The notes beneath the pieces are model-generated. The model did no database searches, was not told where the DNA came from, and worked only from the letters and a program-made list of their open reading frames with translations. Shown piece after piece: positions 24,943-34,384 of a stretch of 40,659 nucleotides of DNA. How positions within the stretch are numbered: the stretch's first letter is position 1; every line of letters begins with the position of its first letter. The translations under genes were made by a program, and so were the position numbers. This DNA is from Cohnella nanjingensis (lineage in GTDB: Bacteria; Bacillota; Bacilli; Paenibacillales; Paenibacillaceae), in the NCBI RefSeq assembly GCF_014212125.1, contig NZ_JACJVP010000056.1, positions 1-40,659 on the forward strand. Reading direction: 5' to 3'.

Positions 24943-24987
24943 AACAAGCCTCAGGTTCCGGACAACATCCGGCGACTGAGGCTTGTT
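24943..24987 (+). terminator. Hairpin terminator after the RCC1/stalk gene
   Basis: AACAAGCCTCAG and CTGAGGCTTGTT form a perfect 12-bp stem with an inner CCGGA/TCCGG stem. The following sequence is not T-rich beyond TTGTTG, so it may work as a terminator of moderate strength. It is about 125 nt after the stop. Confidence 0.6.
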
Positions 24988-25021
24988 GCGATTAGAGGAT
25001 CAGCTCATTTACGTGTGAATT

Positions 25022-25260
25022 GTTGCAACTGTACCGCTTTTTTCGCCGTTAACGTCATCCAAACCCTAGTAAGTTGCAAAAGTACAACTTATTTCGCCGC
25101 TAACATCGTCCAAGCCAGAATAAGTTGCAAAAGTACAACTTATTCGGCCCTTTTTAGCTCATTCGGCGAATTTCGCCCAAATAAGTTGTACAATTACAAG
25201 TTTTTTCCTTACTAACGCCAAAATGGGCAAAATAAGTTGCACTTTTGCAAGTTATTGCTT
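25022..25260. repeat. Degenerate 51-bp tandem array with palindromic heads
   Basis: Five heads resembling GTTGCAAAAGTACAAC begin at 25022, 25073, 25124, 25185 and 25236 (spacings 51, 51, 61 and 51). Two are extended to AATAAGTTG-N8-CAACTTATT-like inverted repeats, and the stretches between heads are also related. Short ORFs across it on both strands only repeat peptides such as CKSTTYFA, so it is judged non-coding. A related array lies at 38554-38690. Apart from this array and the flanking hairpins, nothing recognisable was seen in 24819-25468. Confidence 0.75.
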
Positions 25261-25420
25261 TCTCGACTAGCTGTACGGCCGATGTGAAGCCGCTCCAGAA
25301 CAAACTTGTCCCCATGACCTGTTTACCAAAGAAGATGCGTTTAAGGATGCTCGGTCCCATACGTTTAAAAGTTGTTCGGCCCCCCAGTCGAACTAGGGGT
25401 TTTCATACCCAACAAACGAA

Positions 25421-25453
25421 GACCCGCGGCCCCTCATACAGGTGCCGCGGGTC
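25421..25453 (-). terminator. Terminator of the DUF6259-like gene
   Basis: GACCCGCGGC and GCCGCGGGTC form a perfect 10-bp stem with a 13-nt loop, 15 nt after the stop at 25469. On the minus strand TTCGTTTGTT follows. Confidence 0.7.
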
Positions 25454-25468
25454 AATGTTCGCCTGCCT

Positions 25469-28216
25469 TTACTTGCCATACACCTCGAACTCCGAAATCT
25501 GCGCGGCCGCCCACGCCGTGTTGCCGGAGACGGTCAACCGCACGTAGCGAACTTTCGCCGGAGCGTCCAGCTGGATCTCCGCCTGGTTGCCCGCCTTCGG
25601 GTCGAAGGTGCGCGGGGCCGACGGCGACAGCGTCGCGAACGTCTGGCCGTCCTCGCTGCCGAGCACTTCGATCTGCTGATCCCGCTTCTCCCACGCATCC
25701 TGCGGCGGGAGCGAGAGGACGATGCGCTGTACCTCGTGCGTCTCGCCCAGATCGACCGTGATCGACTGCGGGAACTTCTTGGCTACGCTCTCCCAGTACG
25801 TATACGGGTCGCCGTCGTTCGCGAGCTTCGCCGGGAACTCCTTGGCCGTATCGGTCGTGGACAGGATGTCCTTGCCCGCGGCCAGGTTCGTCTGCAGCTT
25901 CACCTTCGCAAAGGTTTCCTTCGCCTCGCTCGGCTTGTCGGACTTCGTCAGCGCCACGTAGCCGACCTTCTGCGTCTTGATCAGCGCGACATAGTCGAAC
26001 TGCAAAGCTTCTCCGTCTTCGACGACGGGCAGATCGGCGATCTTGGCGCCGCCGGCCGTATAGGCCGCCGCCTTCGCGTGAGACCACTTGGCCCCCTTCT
26101 TGATGCGCAGCGTCGTATCCGTGCCGTAGGGCTGATAGACGCGAATCTCGCCGTCGGCGCGCACCTCCACGAGATCGTGCTCGCCGGGATCGAGATCGGC
26201 GCCGTTGTACCGCACGTAGTTGCCTGCGCGCACCTTGCCGTCCTTCGATACGATATCGAAGCCGCCCGGCGACAACGCCGTCGCCGCATCCAGCGCGTAC
26301 GGCTGCTTCTTGTCCCAGTTCGCCGTCACCTGGCGGCTGCCGAAGTCCGTCCGGGTCACCGCGTCCGTCACTTGCGCATAAGCGAGCACCGGCTTGTCGA
26401 CATAGTCCGCCAGGACGTACCGCTGGAACACGCCCGCGAGCTCGACCCACGGGTTGTTCACGCCGTTGAACAGATCCGCGCTCAGGTTGTAGCCCATCGC
26501 CGCATTCCAGCGCAGCATGTCTTGACTGTCCGTCATCGTCTCTGCGGCCAGATCGTGCTGGTAGAGCATGACTTTGTCGCGCACCAGCATGCCGATCATC
26601 GGGTAATAGTCGGTGTACGCCGCCGTCTTCGCCCGGTAGCCGAGCAGGTCCCAGAGGTAGTTCGAGCCCATGAAGCCCGTCGCGTCGTCGGCCAAGACGT
26701 CGAAGCCGTCCTCCGTATACATCGGGTTCTTCACCGAAGCGAAGTAGTCTCGCACGCCCGCCAGATAGGCCGACGAAGGATCGGTGCCGGCCGGATTGCC
26801 CGCGTTGTAGACGAACGGGGCGTTGCGGATGCCCCATTGATCCTCGAAGATGCCGTCGAAGCCGGCGTCCATGAGTTTCCCGTGCTCCTTCGCGATCCGT
26901 TCAAGGGCATAGGGGTGGTTGATGTTGACGACATAGCCGCTATGCTCGCCGTAGTCTTCCTTCACGATCGTCCCCGTACGGTCCTGAACGATGAGGTCCT
27001 CCGGCTTGATGCCCGAAGGCAGCGAAGCGAGCGTCGGCGAGTGCACGCCCCACCACGAGAAGTTCGTATAAGGCACGAGCTTGTGCCCCTTCGCCTTCGC
27101 TTCCTTCACGAACGTCTGGAACGCGTTGTCTCCGCCCCATTTCGGATCGGGCGGCATAAAGTCCGGGTAGTTCTCGTCGTGTCCGCCCGTCTGGAAGCCG
27201 ACGAGGTGGAGCACCCCCGGATAGGCGAGCTGATCGGCATACTTCGTCTTCAGCGCGTCCCAGCTGGCGTCCTTCAGCGCCGAGACGTCCATCTTGTAGA
27301 ATGGAAGCCGCGCGTAGTCGGACAGAGACTTGCCCAGCTTCTTCTCCAACGTTTTGTAGTCGGCCATCCCGTTGCGGTCGCCGTACGAAGCGATCGAATC
27401 CGGGTAGTCGCCGCCGATCTCGAGCACGATCTCCGGCGTCCGCCACTTCGCGTCCTTCGGTACCGCCGTCGCGTAATCGTGGACGATGGCGGTCATCCCC
27501 GGCTCTTTGACCTGGGCCTTAAACCCGAGGTTCGTCGTCGCGACCGTCTTGCCATGGACGTCATAGACCGCCAGGCTGCCGTTCGTCGTCCGCAGCGCCG
27601 TATAGGAGGCGAACATCACCCCCGGGTATTGGTCTTCGAAGGAGGCGTTGTTTTTAAAAAACGCGTCCTTCAACCGCGCGCCCGGCAGCATCGGCAGCAA
27701 GCCGTCCTTCACCTGGTCGGCGGGAACCTTCAGCTCGTACGGAAAGCGGAACGACTTGAGCGTCTTGCCCGTCCCGTTCGCCACCTCGGCGCGCAGGGAG
27801 ATCCGGCCCGCGTCCTCGAAGCGGACGGTCGCGTCCACCTTCAACGGGCCGCCGTAATGCAGGCTCAGCTCGCCCTTGCGCTTGTTCCATTCGTAGGCGA
27901 ACGCGTCCGCCTTCGCGCCGTTCATCGCGCTGTCGTCGTCCAGGAACGCCCACCACAACGCGCCGTCGCGGTTGCCCGCGGACAGCTCGGCCTTCGCCTG
28001 CTTGTCGCGCAAATAGGCGATCCCGCCATTATCGGCGCGGAACGCCGCCTCGTAGCGGCCGTTCGAGACGACGAGCAGTTCGCCCTTCTTTTTGAGACCC
28101 GCTTGGTTCCCCGATACGACGGAAGGATACGCGATCGCGGCCGCGCCGACGATCACGACGACCGCGGCGAGGCCGATCCACAGCCATTTGTTGTTGCGAA
28201 GCTTGACGTTTGCCAT
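25469..28216 (-). CDS. Membrane-anchored DUF6259-like glycosidase with C-terminal discoidin domain
   Basis: Predicted extracytoplasmic enzyme of 915 residues. A single N-terminal helix (about 11-33, WLWIGLAAVVVIVGAAAIAY) without a cleavage motif suggests a membrane anchor. A beta-sandwich (about 45-280) is followed by a TIM-barrel-like region (about 290-640) with LVGFQTGGHDENYP, LVPYTNFSWWG, GFDGIFEDQWG and MYTEDGFDVLA, patterns I associate with DUF6259 and GH101-like barrels; the acidic residues in the last two are catalytic candidates. The C-terminus (about 765-915) is an F5/8 type C (discoidin/CBM32) fold. ATG at 28216 has AGAGGGG 7 nt upstream. It lies 43 nt after the GH31 gene and is likely co-transcribed. 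Substrate unknown; family assignment is by eye. Confidence 0.75.
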   Translation of the reverse strand: MANVKLRNNKWLWIGLAAVVVIVGAAAIAYPSVVSGNQAGLKKKGELLVVSNGRYEAAFRADNGGIAYLRDKQAKAELSAGNRDGALWWAFLDDDSAMNGAKADAFAYEWNKRKGELSLHYGGPLKVDATVRFEDAGRISLRAEVANGTGKTLKSFRFPYELKVPADQVKDGLLPMLPGARLKDAFFKNNASFEDQYPGVMFASYTALRTTNGSLAVYDVHGKTVATTNLGFKAQVKEPGMTAIVHDYATAVPKDAKWRTPEIVLEIGGDYPDSIASYGDRNGMADYKTLEKKLGKSLSDYARLPFYKMDVSALKDASWDALKTKYADQLAYPGVLHLVGFQTGGHDENYPDFMPPDPKWGGDNAFQTFVKEAKAKGHKLVPYTNFSWWGVHSPTLASLPSGIKPEDLIVQDRTGTIVKEDYGEHSGYVVNINHPYALERIAKEHGKLMDAGFDGIFEDQWGIRNAPFVYNAGNPAGTDPSSAYLAGVRDYFASVKNPMYTEDGFDVLADDATGFMGSNYLWDLLGYRAKTAAYTDYYPMIGMLVRDKVMLYQHDLAAETMTDSQDMLRWNAAMGYNLSADLFNGVNNPWVELAGVFQRYVLADYVDKPVLAYAQVTDAVTRTDFGSRQVTANWDKKQPYALDAATALSPGGFDIVSKDGKVRAGNYVRYNGADLDPGEHDLVEVRADGEIRVYQPYGTDTTLRIKKGAKWSHAKAAAYTAGGAKIADLPVVEDGEALQFDYVALIKTQKVGYVALTKSDKPSEAKETFAKVKLQTNLAAGKDILSTTDTAKEFPAKLANDGDPYTYWESVAKKFPQSITVDLGETHEVQRIVLSLPPQDAWEKRDQQIEVLGSEDGQTFATLSPSAPRTFDPKAGNQAEIQLDAPAKVRYVRLTVSGNTAWAAAQISEFEVYGK

Positions 28217-28259
28217 CCGTACACCCCTCTTCTCTATTGGGAGCTTGCCGGGCCGCGTG

Positions 28260-30698
28260 CTAGCGAATCGCGATCGACCAATCGCCCTCGGCGGTCAGCG
28301 CCGCGGAGAGGGTCTGTCTGGTCTCGTCATAGGACCAGCTCAGGTCGGTAGCCCCGCCGGACGCCGTCACATCCGCGGGCTTGGCCGGCAGATGCCGGAC
28401 CTCGACCCGCAGGCGCTCCGCTCCCGCGCCTTGCCCGAGTCCTTCGTGCTCGCCCGCGCTGCGTAGCGTCCGCGCGCCTTGTTCCCAAGCGAACGCCCGC
28501 AGCCGGTAGGCGCCCTGCTCGTACGCATAGGTCTTGCCGTCATCCTCGTACAGCCGCAGGCTGCCGTCGTCTCCGGCATAGACGCGCAGCGTCAGCTGCG
28601 CTTCGCCGCCTTCGCCCCCTTCGCCCCCGGCCTCTCCCGCATCGTCCGCATGCTGCCGAAGCGGCTGCTCCGGCACGATCGCGCCGGCGCGCACATAGAT
28701 CGGCATCGTCTCGAGCGGCGCCTCCGCCAGCACCTGCCGGCCGCCCTCGTGGCGCTCGCCCGTCCAATAGTCGTACCAAATCCCCGCCGGCAAGTAGACG
28801 GCTCTGGCTTTCGTACCCGGCCGCAGGATCGGCGCGACGAGCAGATCCCGCCCGAACAGGAACTGATCGCACAGGTTGTAGACCTCCGGGTCCTCCGGAT
28901 ACTCGAGCAGCAGCGGCCGAACGATCGGCAGCCCGGAGACGGACGCTTCGCGGAACAGCGAATACAGCAGCGGCATCAGGCGGTAGCGCAGGCCGATATA
29001 CGTCCGGCAGACGTCCTCCACCCGCTCCCCGAACAGCCAGGGCTCCTGGCGGATCGTATCGATGGCGCTGTGATTCCGGCAGAACGGGATGAACGCGCCC
29101 ATCTGCGTCCACCGCGCGAGCAGCTCGCCCGACGTATGGTGCGAGAAGCCGCCGATATCGGGACCCGCGAACGCGATGCCAGACAGGCCGAGGTTCAGCA
29201 CCATCGGGATGCTCATCGCCATGTGCTCCCAGTAGCTGCGGTTGTCGCCGGTCCAGACCGTCGCGTACCGCTGGATGCCCGTGTAGCCAGCACGGGTCAG
29301 CACGAACGGCCGCTCCCCGCCGAGTCCCCGCTTCAAGCCTTCCTGCGTCGCCTTCGACATCAGCAAGCCGTACAAGTTGTGCCACGCCTCGTGCGTCTTC
29401 GGATCGCCGTTATTGCCGTGGACGACGTCCGGATCCATCGTCTTCGAATCGTTGAAGACGGACGGCTCGTTCATGTCGTTCCAGATGCCCTTGATACCGT
29501 GGTCGATATAGTGACCGTGCTTGTCGCCCCACCACCGCGCCGCGCGGTCGTCCGTAAAGTCCGGGAACGCGCTCGGCCCCGGCCATACCGGACCGATGAA
29601 GATCTCGCCCTCCAGCTTGCGGCAGAAGTAGCCGTTCGCCACGCCTTCTTGGTAGATCGGATAGGTCGGATCCCGCTTCACGCCCGGATCGACGATCGGC
29701 ACGAGATGGAAGCCGAGCTCCGTCAGCTCCGCCATCATCTCCTTCGGCCGCGGGAACCGGTTCGGATCCCAAGTGAACACCCGATATTCGTCCATGTAGT
29801 GGATATCGAGGTACAGGACGTCGCAGGGGATCCCCTTGCGCCGGAACGTGCGGGCGACTTCCAGCACCTCGTCCTGGTTCATGTAGCTGTAGCGCGATTG
29901 CTGGTAGCCGATCGACCACTTCGGCGGCAGCGGCGTCTTCCCCGTCAGATCCGTCAGGCGGGAGACGACGTCCTTCAGCGACGGACCGCCCAACATGTAG
30001 AGATCCAGTTCGCCCTTCTCCGCCGTGATCAGGTAGCGGTCGGCATGGGTGCGCATGTCGAACGCGGTCCGCCCGGGATTATCCAGCAAGACGCCGTACG
30101 CCGGACGGCCGTACCGGAAGTGGATGGACCAGGGAATCGATTGGTAGAGCGCATCGATATCCGGCACGTGCGGCGCGTAGACGTCGCTGTTCCACATCTC
30201 GTAACGCTCGCCTTTCTTGTCGAGGAAGCCGGTCTTCTCGCCCAAGCCATAGAAATGGGACTCGTCCGTCATCGCCAGCGCGAACGACGCGGCTCGCTTC
30301 TCGTTCCACGAGATTCCCTTTTCCTCCAAGACGAGCGCGCCATCGGCATCGTACACCTTCAGGGAGAAAGCGCCCTTCGCGACGACCGCGCGCAGCGCGT
30401 CGGTCCGCAGCTCGTACGCCTCTTCGTCCTCGCGCAGAACCGCGCTCGCGTCCGTGAACGACTCCCGCAGAATCGCGGGCGTCGCGGCAAGGTTCGGCTC
30501 GCCGTCGCCGATCTTCAGCTTCAGCCGGAGCGTCCGAGGGCCGACGAAGGCGAGCAGCACGCTCGCGTACTCTCCCCGGAAGACGACGGCGCCGCCCTCC
30601 CGGCGTTCCGCGCGAAGGACGCGGCCGACCCGGTAGATGGAGGAGGAAGCGGAATTCGACCCTTGCTGGTCGGGATGGATTGCTTCGCTTGTCAACAT
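28260..30698 (-). CDS. Alpha-glucosidase, glycoside hydrolase family 31
   Basis: Retaining alpha-glycosidase of 812 residues, cytoplasmic. The N-terminal sandwich carries HFYGLGEKTGFLDKKG (148-163), the barrel has the family signature GIWNDMNEP with nucleophile Asp408, and the acid/base is Asp485 in WTGDNRSYWEHM. The C-terminal half ends in beta domains with a glycine/glutamate-rich insert (about 685-700). Specificity could be alpha-glucosidase or a related activity. ATG at 30698 has AGGTGG about 10 nt upstream. It has its own promoter with the same 38-bp element as the transporter genes, and heads a two-gene unit with the DUF6259-like gene. Confidence 0.92.
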   Translation of the reverse strand: MLTSEAIHPDQQGSNSASSSIYRVGRVLRAERREGGAVVFRGEYASVLLAFVGPRTLRLKLKIGDGEPNLAATPAILRESFTDASAVLREDEEAYELRTDALRAVVAKGAFSLKVYDADGALVLEEKGISWNEKRAASFALAMTDESHFYGLGEKTGFLDKKGERYEMWNSDVYAPHVPDIDALYQSIPWSIHFRYGRPAYGVLLDNPGRTAFDMRTHADRYLITAEKGELDLYMLGGPSLKDVVSRLTDLTGKTPLPPKWSIGYQQSRYSYMNQDEVLEVARTFRRKGIPCDVLYLDIHYMDEYRVFTWDPNRFPRPKEMMAELTELGFHLVPIVDPGVKRDPTYPIYQEGVANGYFCRKLEGEIFIGPVWPGPSAFPDFTDDRAARWWGDKHGHYIDHGIKGIWNDMNEPSVFNDSKTMDPDVVHGNNGDPKTHEAWHNLYGLLMSKATQEGLKRGLGGERPFVLTRAGYTGIQRYATVWTGDNRSYWEHMAMSIPMVLNLGLSGIAFAGPDIGGFSHHTSGELLARWTQMGAFIPFCRNHSAIDTIRQEPWLFGERVEDVCRTYIGLRYRLMPLLYSLFREASVSGLPIVRPLLLEYPEDPEVYNLCDQFLFGRDLLVAPILRPGTKARAVYLPAGIWYDYWTGERHEGGRQVLAEAPLETMPIYVRAGAIVPEQPLRQHADDAGEAGGEGGEGGEAQLTLRVYAGDDGSLRLYEDDGKTYAYEQGAYRLRAFAWEQGARTLRSAGEHEGLGQGAGAERLRVEVRHLPAKPADVTASGGATDLSWSYDETRQTLSAALTAEGDWSIAIR

Positions 30699-30734
30699 GA
30701 TGAATAAGCCACCTCTGCATTCGATGATGACCTA

Positions 30735-30797
30735 ATCATACAAAGCCCTTCGCGCGATAACGATTCGCAGCCCTACGCATCGTATGTGCAGATTTAC
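30735..30797 (-). promoter_or_regulatory. Response-regulator-type promoter element C (GH31 unit)
   Basis: On the minus strand, half-sites GTAAATCTGCACA and GTAGGGCTGCGAA begin 21 nt apart (element 30760-30797). A weak -35 (TCGTTA) overlaps positions 35-40 of the element; a 17-nt spacer and TATGAT (30735-30740) follow, 37 nt before the GH31 ATG. Layout is the same as elements A and B. Confidence 0.65.
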
Positions 30798-30893
30798 GGA
30801 GATTGCGGCTTCCCGGGTTAAGGCCGGGGCTAGTCGATCTGTCAACGCCATGAAGACCGCCCGATGCGGAGGCGCATTAGGCCGCCCGAAGCG

Positions 30894-30935
30894 AAAAACC
30901 GGCCTCGAAACGGCGGTTGCCGCTTCGAGGCCGGT
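30894..30935 (-). terminator. Rho-independent terminator of the binding-protein gene
   Basis: ACCGGCCTCGAA pairs with TTCGAGGCCGGT, with a GCGG/CCGC inner stem, followed by TTTTT on the minus strand. It starts 17 nt after the stop and separates the transporter from the GH31 unit. Confidence 0.9.
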
Positions 30936-30952
30936 CTTGGTCAACCTATCGA

Positions 30953-32413
30953 TTATTGCACTTTGATCGCGTCGTAGAACTTCGTTTGCACCGTCTTCGC
31001 GGCGTTGTCGAGCTGCGCCTTGATGTCCGTGCCTTTCTTGGAGAACACTTCTTGCACGACGTTCGTCATCGTAGCGTAGTAGTCTTGCGTGTTGTATTGC
31101 GCTTCCGGCTTGCCGTCCAGCAGAGCTACGGCGTCGGCGTTGTATTGGTAGACGTTGTCGTACTTCGCGAATACCGCTTTGGCCTTTTGGCCGTACTCGG
31201 AATCGTCTTTGTAGTAGTTCAGCATTTGCGGAACGTAGAACTTGCCGTCCTTCTTGCGCGCTTGGATGTTCGCTTCGAGGGAAGCGAGACCCTTGTCGGA
31301 GAAGTAGTCGAAGGTCGCGTAGTAGAACGCGATCGCTTGCTCGTCTTTGGAAGCGTTCGGGTTGACGACGAGGAAGTCGCCGCCCAGGATGCCCGCGTGC
31401 TTGCCGCCCTTCTCGGCTGCCGGCATCGGATAGATTAGGACGTCTTCCGGCTTCATGCCGCCTTGGTTGATCGCTTGGTCCGCCAGATCGCTAGGTCCGG
31501 CGATTGCCATGCCCGTGCGGCCTTGCGCGAAGGCGCCGACCGCGTCGCCCCAGCCGAGCGCCCAGTCTTGCGGAATGGCGTTCGCTTCCCACTTCAGCTT
31601 CTGGTAGAACTGCATCGCCTTGACGCCCGCGTCGGAGTTGAACGCCGCCGTGACTTTGCCGTCCGCGACGGTCTGAATGTCGCCGCCCGCTTCAAACAGG
31701 AAGTTGGTCCAGTTCCAGCCGGCTTCGTTGCCCTTGCCCATCGGCGCGATGCCCGAGATGCCCTTGCCGGGATCGGCGATGCCCTTGGCCGTGTTCAGCA
31801 TGTCGTCCCAAGTCCAGTCGTACGCCGGCGGGGTGATGCCCTTGGCTTCGAGCATCTTCTTGTTCACGCCGGTCGCGGTGATGTAGCCTTGTTGCGCAAT
31901 GCCGTATACCTTGCCGTCGATCATGAATTGATCCTGCAGCAGCGGGTTCATCTGATCCTTGAACTCGTAGTTGTTGAACAGCTCCGTGATATCGGCCGCC
32001 CAGCCCTTCTCCGCCAGGAACTTGCCTTCCGTGGCATAGGTGTTGAAGAGCGTCGGCGCTTCGTTCGCGCCCATCTTCATGCCGATCTCGTTCGGGTTGT
32101 ATTGCCAGTCGCTCTTGACGATCGTCACGTTCGGGAACTTCTCGTTGAAGCGTTTGATCTTGTCGTCTTCCAGCGCGCGCAGCTCCGGCTTGTCAGGCGT
32201 TGGATAGTAGATGCTGATCGTGACTTTCTTGGAGGTCAGGTCGTCCGCCGGAGGCGCCGACGCGCTGGCTTCGGGAGAGGAAGCCGATGCCGACGGGGAT
32301 GCGGAGGAATCGCTCGGAGAAGCGTTGCTGCCCCCGTTGCTCTTGCTGCCGCATGCCGTGAGAACCAAGCTCAGTGCGATGATACCGGATGCTACAGTCG
32401 TAATCTTACGCAT
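30953..32413 (-). CDS. Sugar-binding lipoprotein of the second ABC importer
   Basis: Extracytoplasmic receptor of 486 residues. Signal peptide with lipobox LVLTAC (Cys about 21), then a long Ser/Ala/Pro-rich tether (22-57). The mature domain starts KVTISIYYPTPDKPELRAL and contains DWTWDDMLNTAKGI and GRTGMAIAGPSDLADQ, typical of family-1 solute-binding proteins. ATG at 32413 follows AAGGGG by about 7 nt. It is expressed from its own promoter (element A), 144 nt after the second permease, giving it independent and probably higher output. Substrate inferred to be an oligosaccharide containing alpha-linked sugars, from the GH31 neighbour. Confidence 0.9.
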   Translation of the reverse strand: MRKITTVASGIIALSLVLTACGSKSNGGSNASPSDSSASPSASASSPEASASAPPADDLTSKKVTISIYYPTPDKPELRALEDDKIKRFNEKFPNVTIVKSDWQYNPNEIGMKMGANEAPTLFNTYATEGKFLAEKGWAADITELFNNYEFKDQMNPLLQDQFMIDGKVYGIAQQGYITATGVNKKMLEAKGITPPAYDWTWDDMLNTAKGIADPGKGISGIAPMGKGNEAGWNWTNFLFEAGGDIQTVADGKVTAAFNSDAGVKAMQFYQKLKWEANAIPQDWALGWGDAVGAFAQGRTGMAIAGPSDLADQAINQGGMKPEDVLIYPMPAAEKGGKHAGILGGDFLVVNPNASKDEQAIAFYYATFDYFSDKGLASLEANIQARKKDGKFYVPQMLNYYKDDSEYGQKAKAVFAKYDNVYQYNADAVALLDGKPEAQYNTQDYYATMTNVVQEVFSKKGTDIKAQLDNAAKTVQTKFYDAIKVQ

Positions 32414-32454
32414 GGATTTTCCCCTTCTCGCTTCATGTTTTTGGTTACAGGACC

Positions 32455-32517
32455 ATCATAATGGAGCCGTTTACATCGGACGATGTGTATTCCTATTCCG
32501 ATCGTGTGCAACTTTAC
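32455..32517 (-). promoter_or_regulatory. Response-regulator-type promoter element A (binding protein)
   Basis: On the minus strand, half-sites GTAAAGTTGCACA and ATAGGAATACACA begin 21 nt apart (element 32480-32517). A weak -35 (TCGTCC) covers positions 35-40, then a 17-nt spacer and TATGAT (32455-32460). The predicted leader is about 35 nt. Confidence 0.65.
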
Positions 32518-32557
32518 GATGTCGATTTTTACGATGCGGGCGGATCGAAACGCTGGA

Positions 32558-33427
32558 TCAGCCCTTTACGCTGCCCACGTTCAAGCCGCGCACGATGAAC
32601 CGCTGGAAGATCAGGAATACGGCGATCGGCGGCAGCATGACCATCGTCAGGATGGCGAAGCGGATGTTCGTATCGAGTCGTCTGGCGTCGATCACGAGCC
32701 GCTTGATGGCGGTCGCGAGCGGATAGTGGTCGCCGCTCATGACCAGCGACGGCCAGAACCATTCGTTCCACGCCGTGGAGAAAACGAAGATCCCGAGCGT
32801 CGCGAAGATCGGCATCGACAGCGGGAACGCCAGCTGGAAGAAGCAGCGCAGCTCCGAAGCGCCGTCGACCCGGAACGACTCGAACAGCTCTTGATTGATG
32901 CCGTCAAAGAAGCTCTTCAACAGCAGCAGATAGAAAGCGTTGGCGCCCGCGGGCAGCCAGAATGCCCAGTACGAGTTGATCAAGCCGATATCCTTCAGGT
33001 TGATGAAGTTCGGAATGATGTACGTCGTCGGCGGGATGAACAGCGTCGACAGGAAGAAGTAGTAGACGCCCTTCCGGAAAGGCCAGTCCAGCCGGGACAG
33101 ACTGAACGAAGCAAGTCCCGACAAGATCACCGTGACGACCATGCTCCCCGCGAAGATGAACAGCGTATTTTTCAAATACTTGGTCAGGTCGATGTAGTCC
33201 CAGCCCTTCTTGTAGTTGTCGAAGTGCCATTCCTGCGGCAAGAAATGCGGCGGGAACGTATTGACTTCGACGTTGGCCTTCAAGCCGTTGAACAAGGCGA
33301 CGGCGATCGGATAGAGCATCGAGACGGCCATGACCGCTACCATCAGGACCATCAGATAGTAGACGATCTTGTTGGCGGGCTTCTTCAGATCGTAGGCGGA
33401 GATAATGCCGCGTTCCCCGTTCCTCAT
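32558..33427 (-). CDS. Carbohydrate ABC transporter permease, MalG type (second importer)
   Basis: Membrane subunit of 289 residues. Start at 33427, with GGGGAGGG 8 nt upstream; it overlaps the stop of the preceding permease (ATGA), a sign of translational coupling. The EAA loop is divergent: NQELFESFRVDGASELRCFF (about 184-203), where the usual EAA is replaced by ESF. The final motif PPIAVFLIFQRFIVRGLNVGSVKG is typical of MalG-like subunits. The long open frame upstream of this start is only a shadow of the other permease. Confidence 0.9.
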   Translation of the reverse strand: MRNGERGIISAYDLKKPANKIVYYLMVLMVAVMAVSMLYPIAVALFNGLKANVEVNTFPPHFLPQEWHFDNYKKGWDYIDLTKYLKNTLFIFAGSMVVTVILSGLASFSLSRLDWPFRKGVYYFFLSTLFIPPTTYIIPNFINLKDIGLINSYWAFWLPAGANAFYLLLLKSFFDGINQELFESFRVDGASELRCFFQLAFPLSMPIFATLGIFVFSTAWNEWFWPSLVMSGDHYPLATAIKRLVIDARRLDTNIRFAILTMVMLPPIAVFLIFQRFIVRGLNVGSVKG

Positions 33428-34347
33428 GCCGCGTTCCCTCCCCGGTTCGAGATGCGATGTTGAATCAGGGCGAGAATGCCTAGCACGAGGAACATTAGCA
33501 CGCCTAGGGCCGAAGCGACGCCGTAGTTGAAGTTGTTGAAGGCGTTGCGCACGATGTACAGCGCATACGTCAGCGTCGTATTGTTCGGTCCGCCGTCCAG
33601 CATGGCGAACTGGGATTGGAAGCCTTGGGAAGTCCCGATCAGCTGCAGCATGAACAGCAGCGCGATCTGATTGCGGATCGAAGGCAGCGCGATATGCCAG
33701 ATGCGGCTCCACACGCCGGCGCCGTCGATCTCGGCGGCCTCGTACCAATCCCGCGGAATGCTCATGATGGCGGCGAGATAGATGAGCAGCGCCGATCCGA
33801 ATTGCTGCCAGGTCTCCATGATGACGATCGAGATCATCGACCAGCGCGTGTCCGTCATGAAGTTGATCGGCGTAATGCCGAGCCAGCTCAGCGTCGCGTT
33901 GAACGGGCCGACCGGATCGTAGAGCCATCTCCACAAGCCGTAGAGCACGACGACCGGCACGACATATGGCAGGTAGGCCGCCACGCGCGCGAAGCCCTGG
34001 AACCGCTTGAGCTCCGAGATGGCGATGGCGAAGACGATCGGAACCCAGAACCCGATCACGATACACAAGCCCACGTAATATAAAGTGTTCTTGATGGCGG
34101 TCCAGACGTCGGGATCCTTGAATACGTACTTGTAGTTGTCCAATCCGACGTAGCTGTTGCCCTTGACGAAGTCAACATGGTAGAAGCTGTAGACGATCCC
34201 CTTGACGATCGGCATCCAGAGGAAGAGGAGAAAGATCGCGACGGAAGGAAGCACGAATGCGTAGCCCCAGAAGTATCTTCTCCATTTCCCCCTCGCCCGC
34301 GACGGCCCCGCTGCAAGCGGAGGAGCGGACACGGTCGTTTGATTCAT
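33424..34347 (-). CDS. Carbohydrate ABC transporter permease, MalF type (second importer)
   Basis: Membrane subunit of 307 residues. After a short cytoplasmic tail the first helix reads FWGYAFVLPSVAIFLLFLWM, and the EAA loop is WYEAAEIDGAGVWSRIWHIA (about 211-230). ATG at 34347 follows GAGGGAG by about 5 nt. First gene of the permease pair, transcribed from promoter element B, which begins inside the stop codon region of the response-regulator gene. No ATPase is encoded nearby. Confidence 0.9.
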   Translation of the reverse strand: MNQTTVSAPPLAAGPSRARGKWRRYFWGYAFVLPSVAIFLLFLWMPIVKGIVYSFYHVDFVKGNSYVGLDNYKYVFKDPDVWTAIKNTLYYVGLCIVIGFWVPIVFAIAISELKRFQGFARVAAYLPYVVPVVVLYGLWRWLYDPVGPFNATLSWLGITPINFMTDTRWSMISIVIMETWQQFGSALLIYLAAIMSIPRDWYEAAEIDGAGVWSRIWHIALPSIRNQIALLFMLQLIGTSQGFQSQFAMLDGGPNNTTLTYALYIVRNAFNNFNYGVASALGVLMFLVLGILALIQHRISNRGGNAA

Positions 34348-34384
34348 ACGGTCTCCCTCATTCCTTTTCTATCGGTCCATCTTC

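Noticed and set aside
25022..25260. CRISPR array
   Set aside because: The between-head segments are related to each other rather than unique, the heads are degenerate, and there are no cas genes.
25270..25420. Possible transposase remnant in the gap before the DUF6259-like gene
   Set aside because: Short frames look faintly protein-like, but no motif or inverted end could be identified.
25442..30707. Plus-strand open frames of 969 and 742 codons
   Set aside because: Both are antisense shadows of the DUF6259-like and GH31 genes, which have clear motifs, ribosome sites and terminators.
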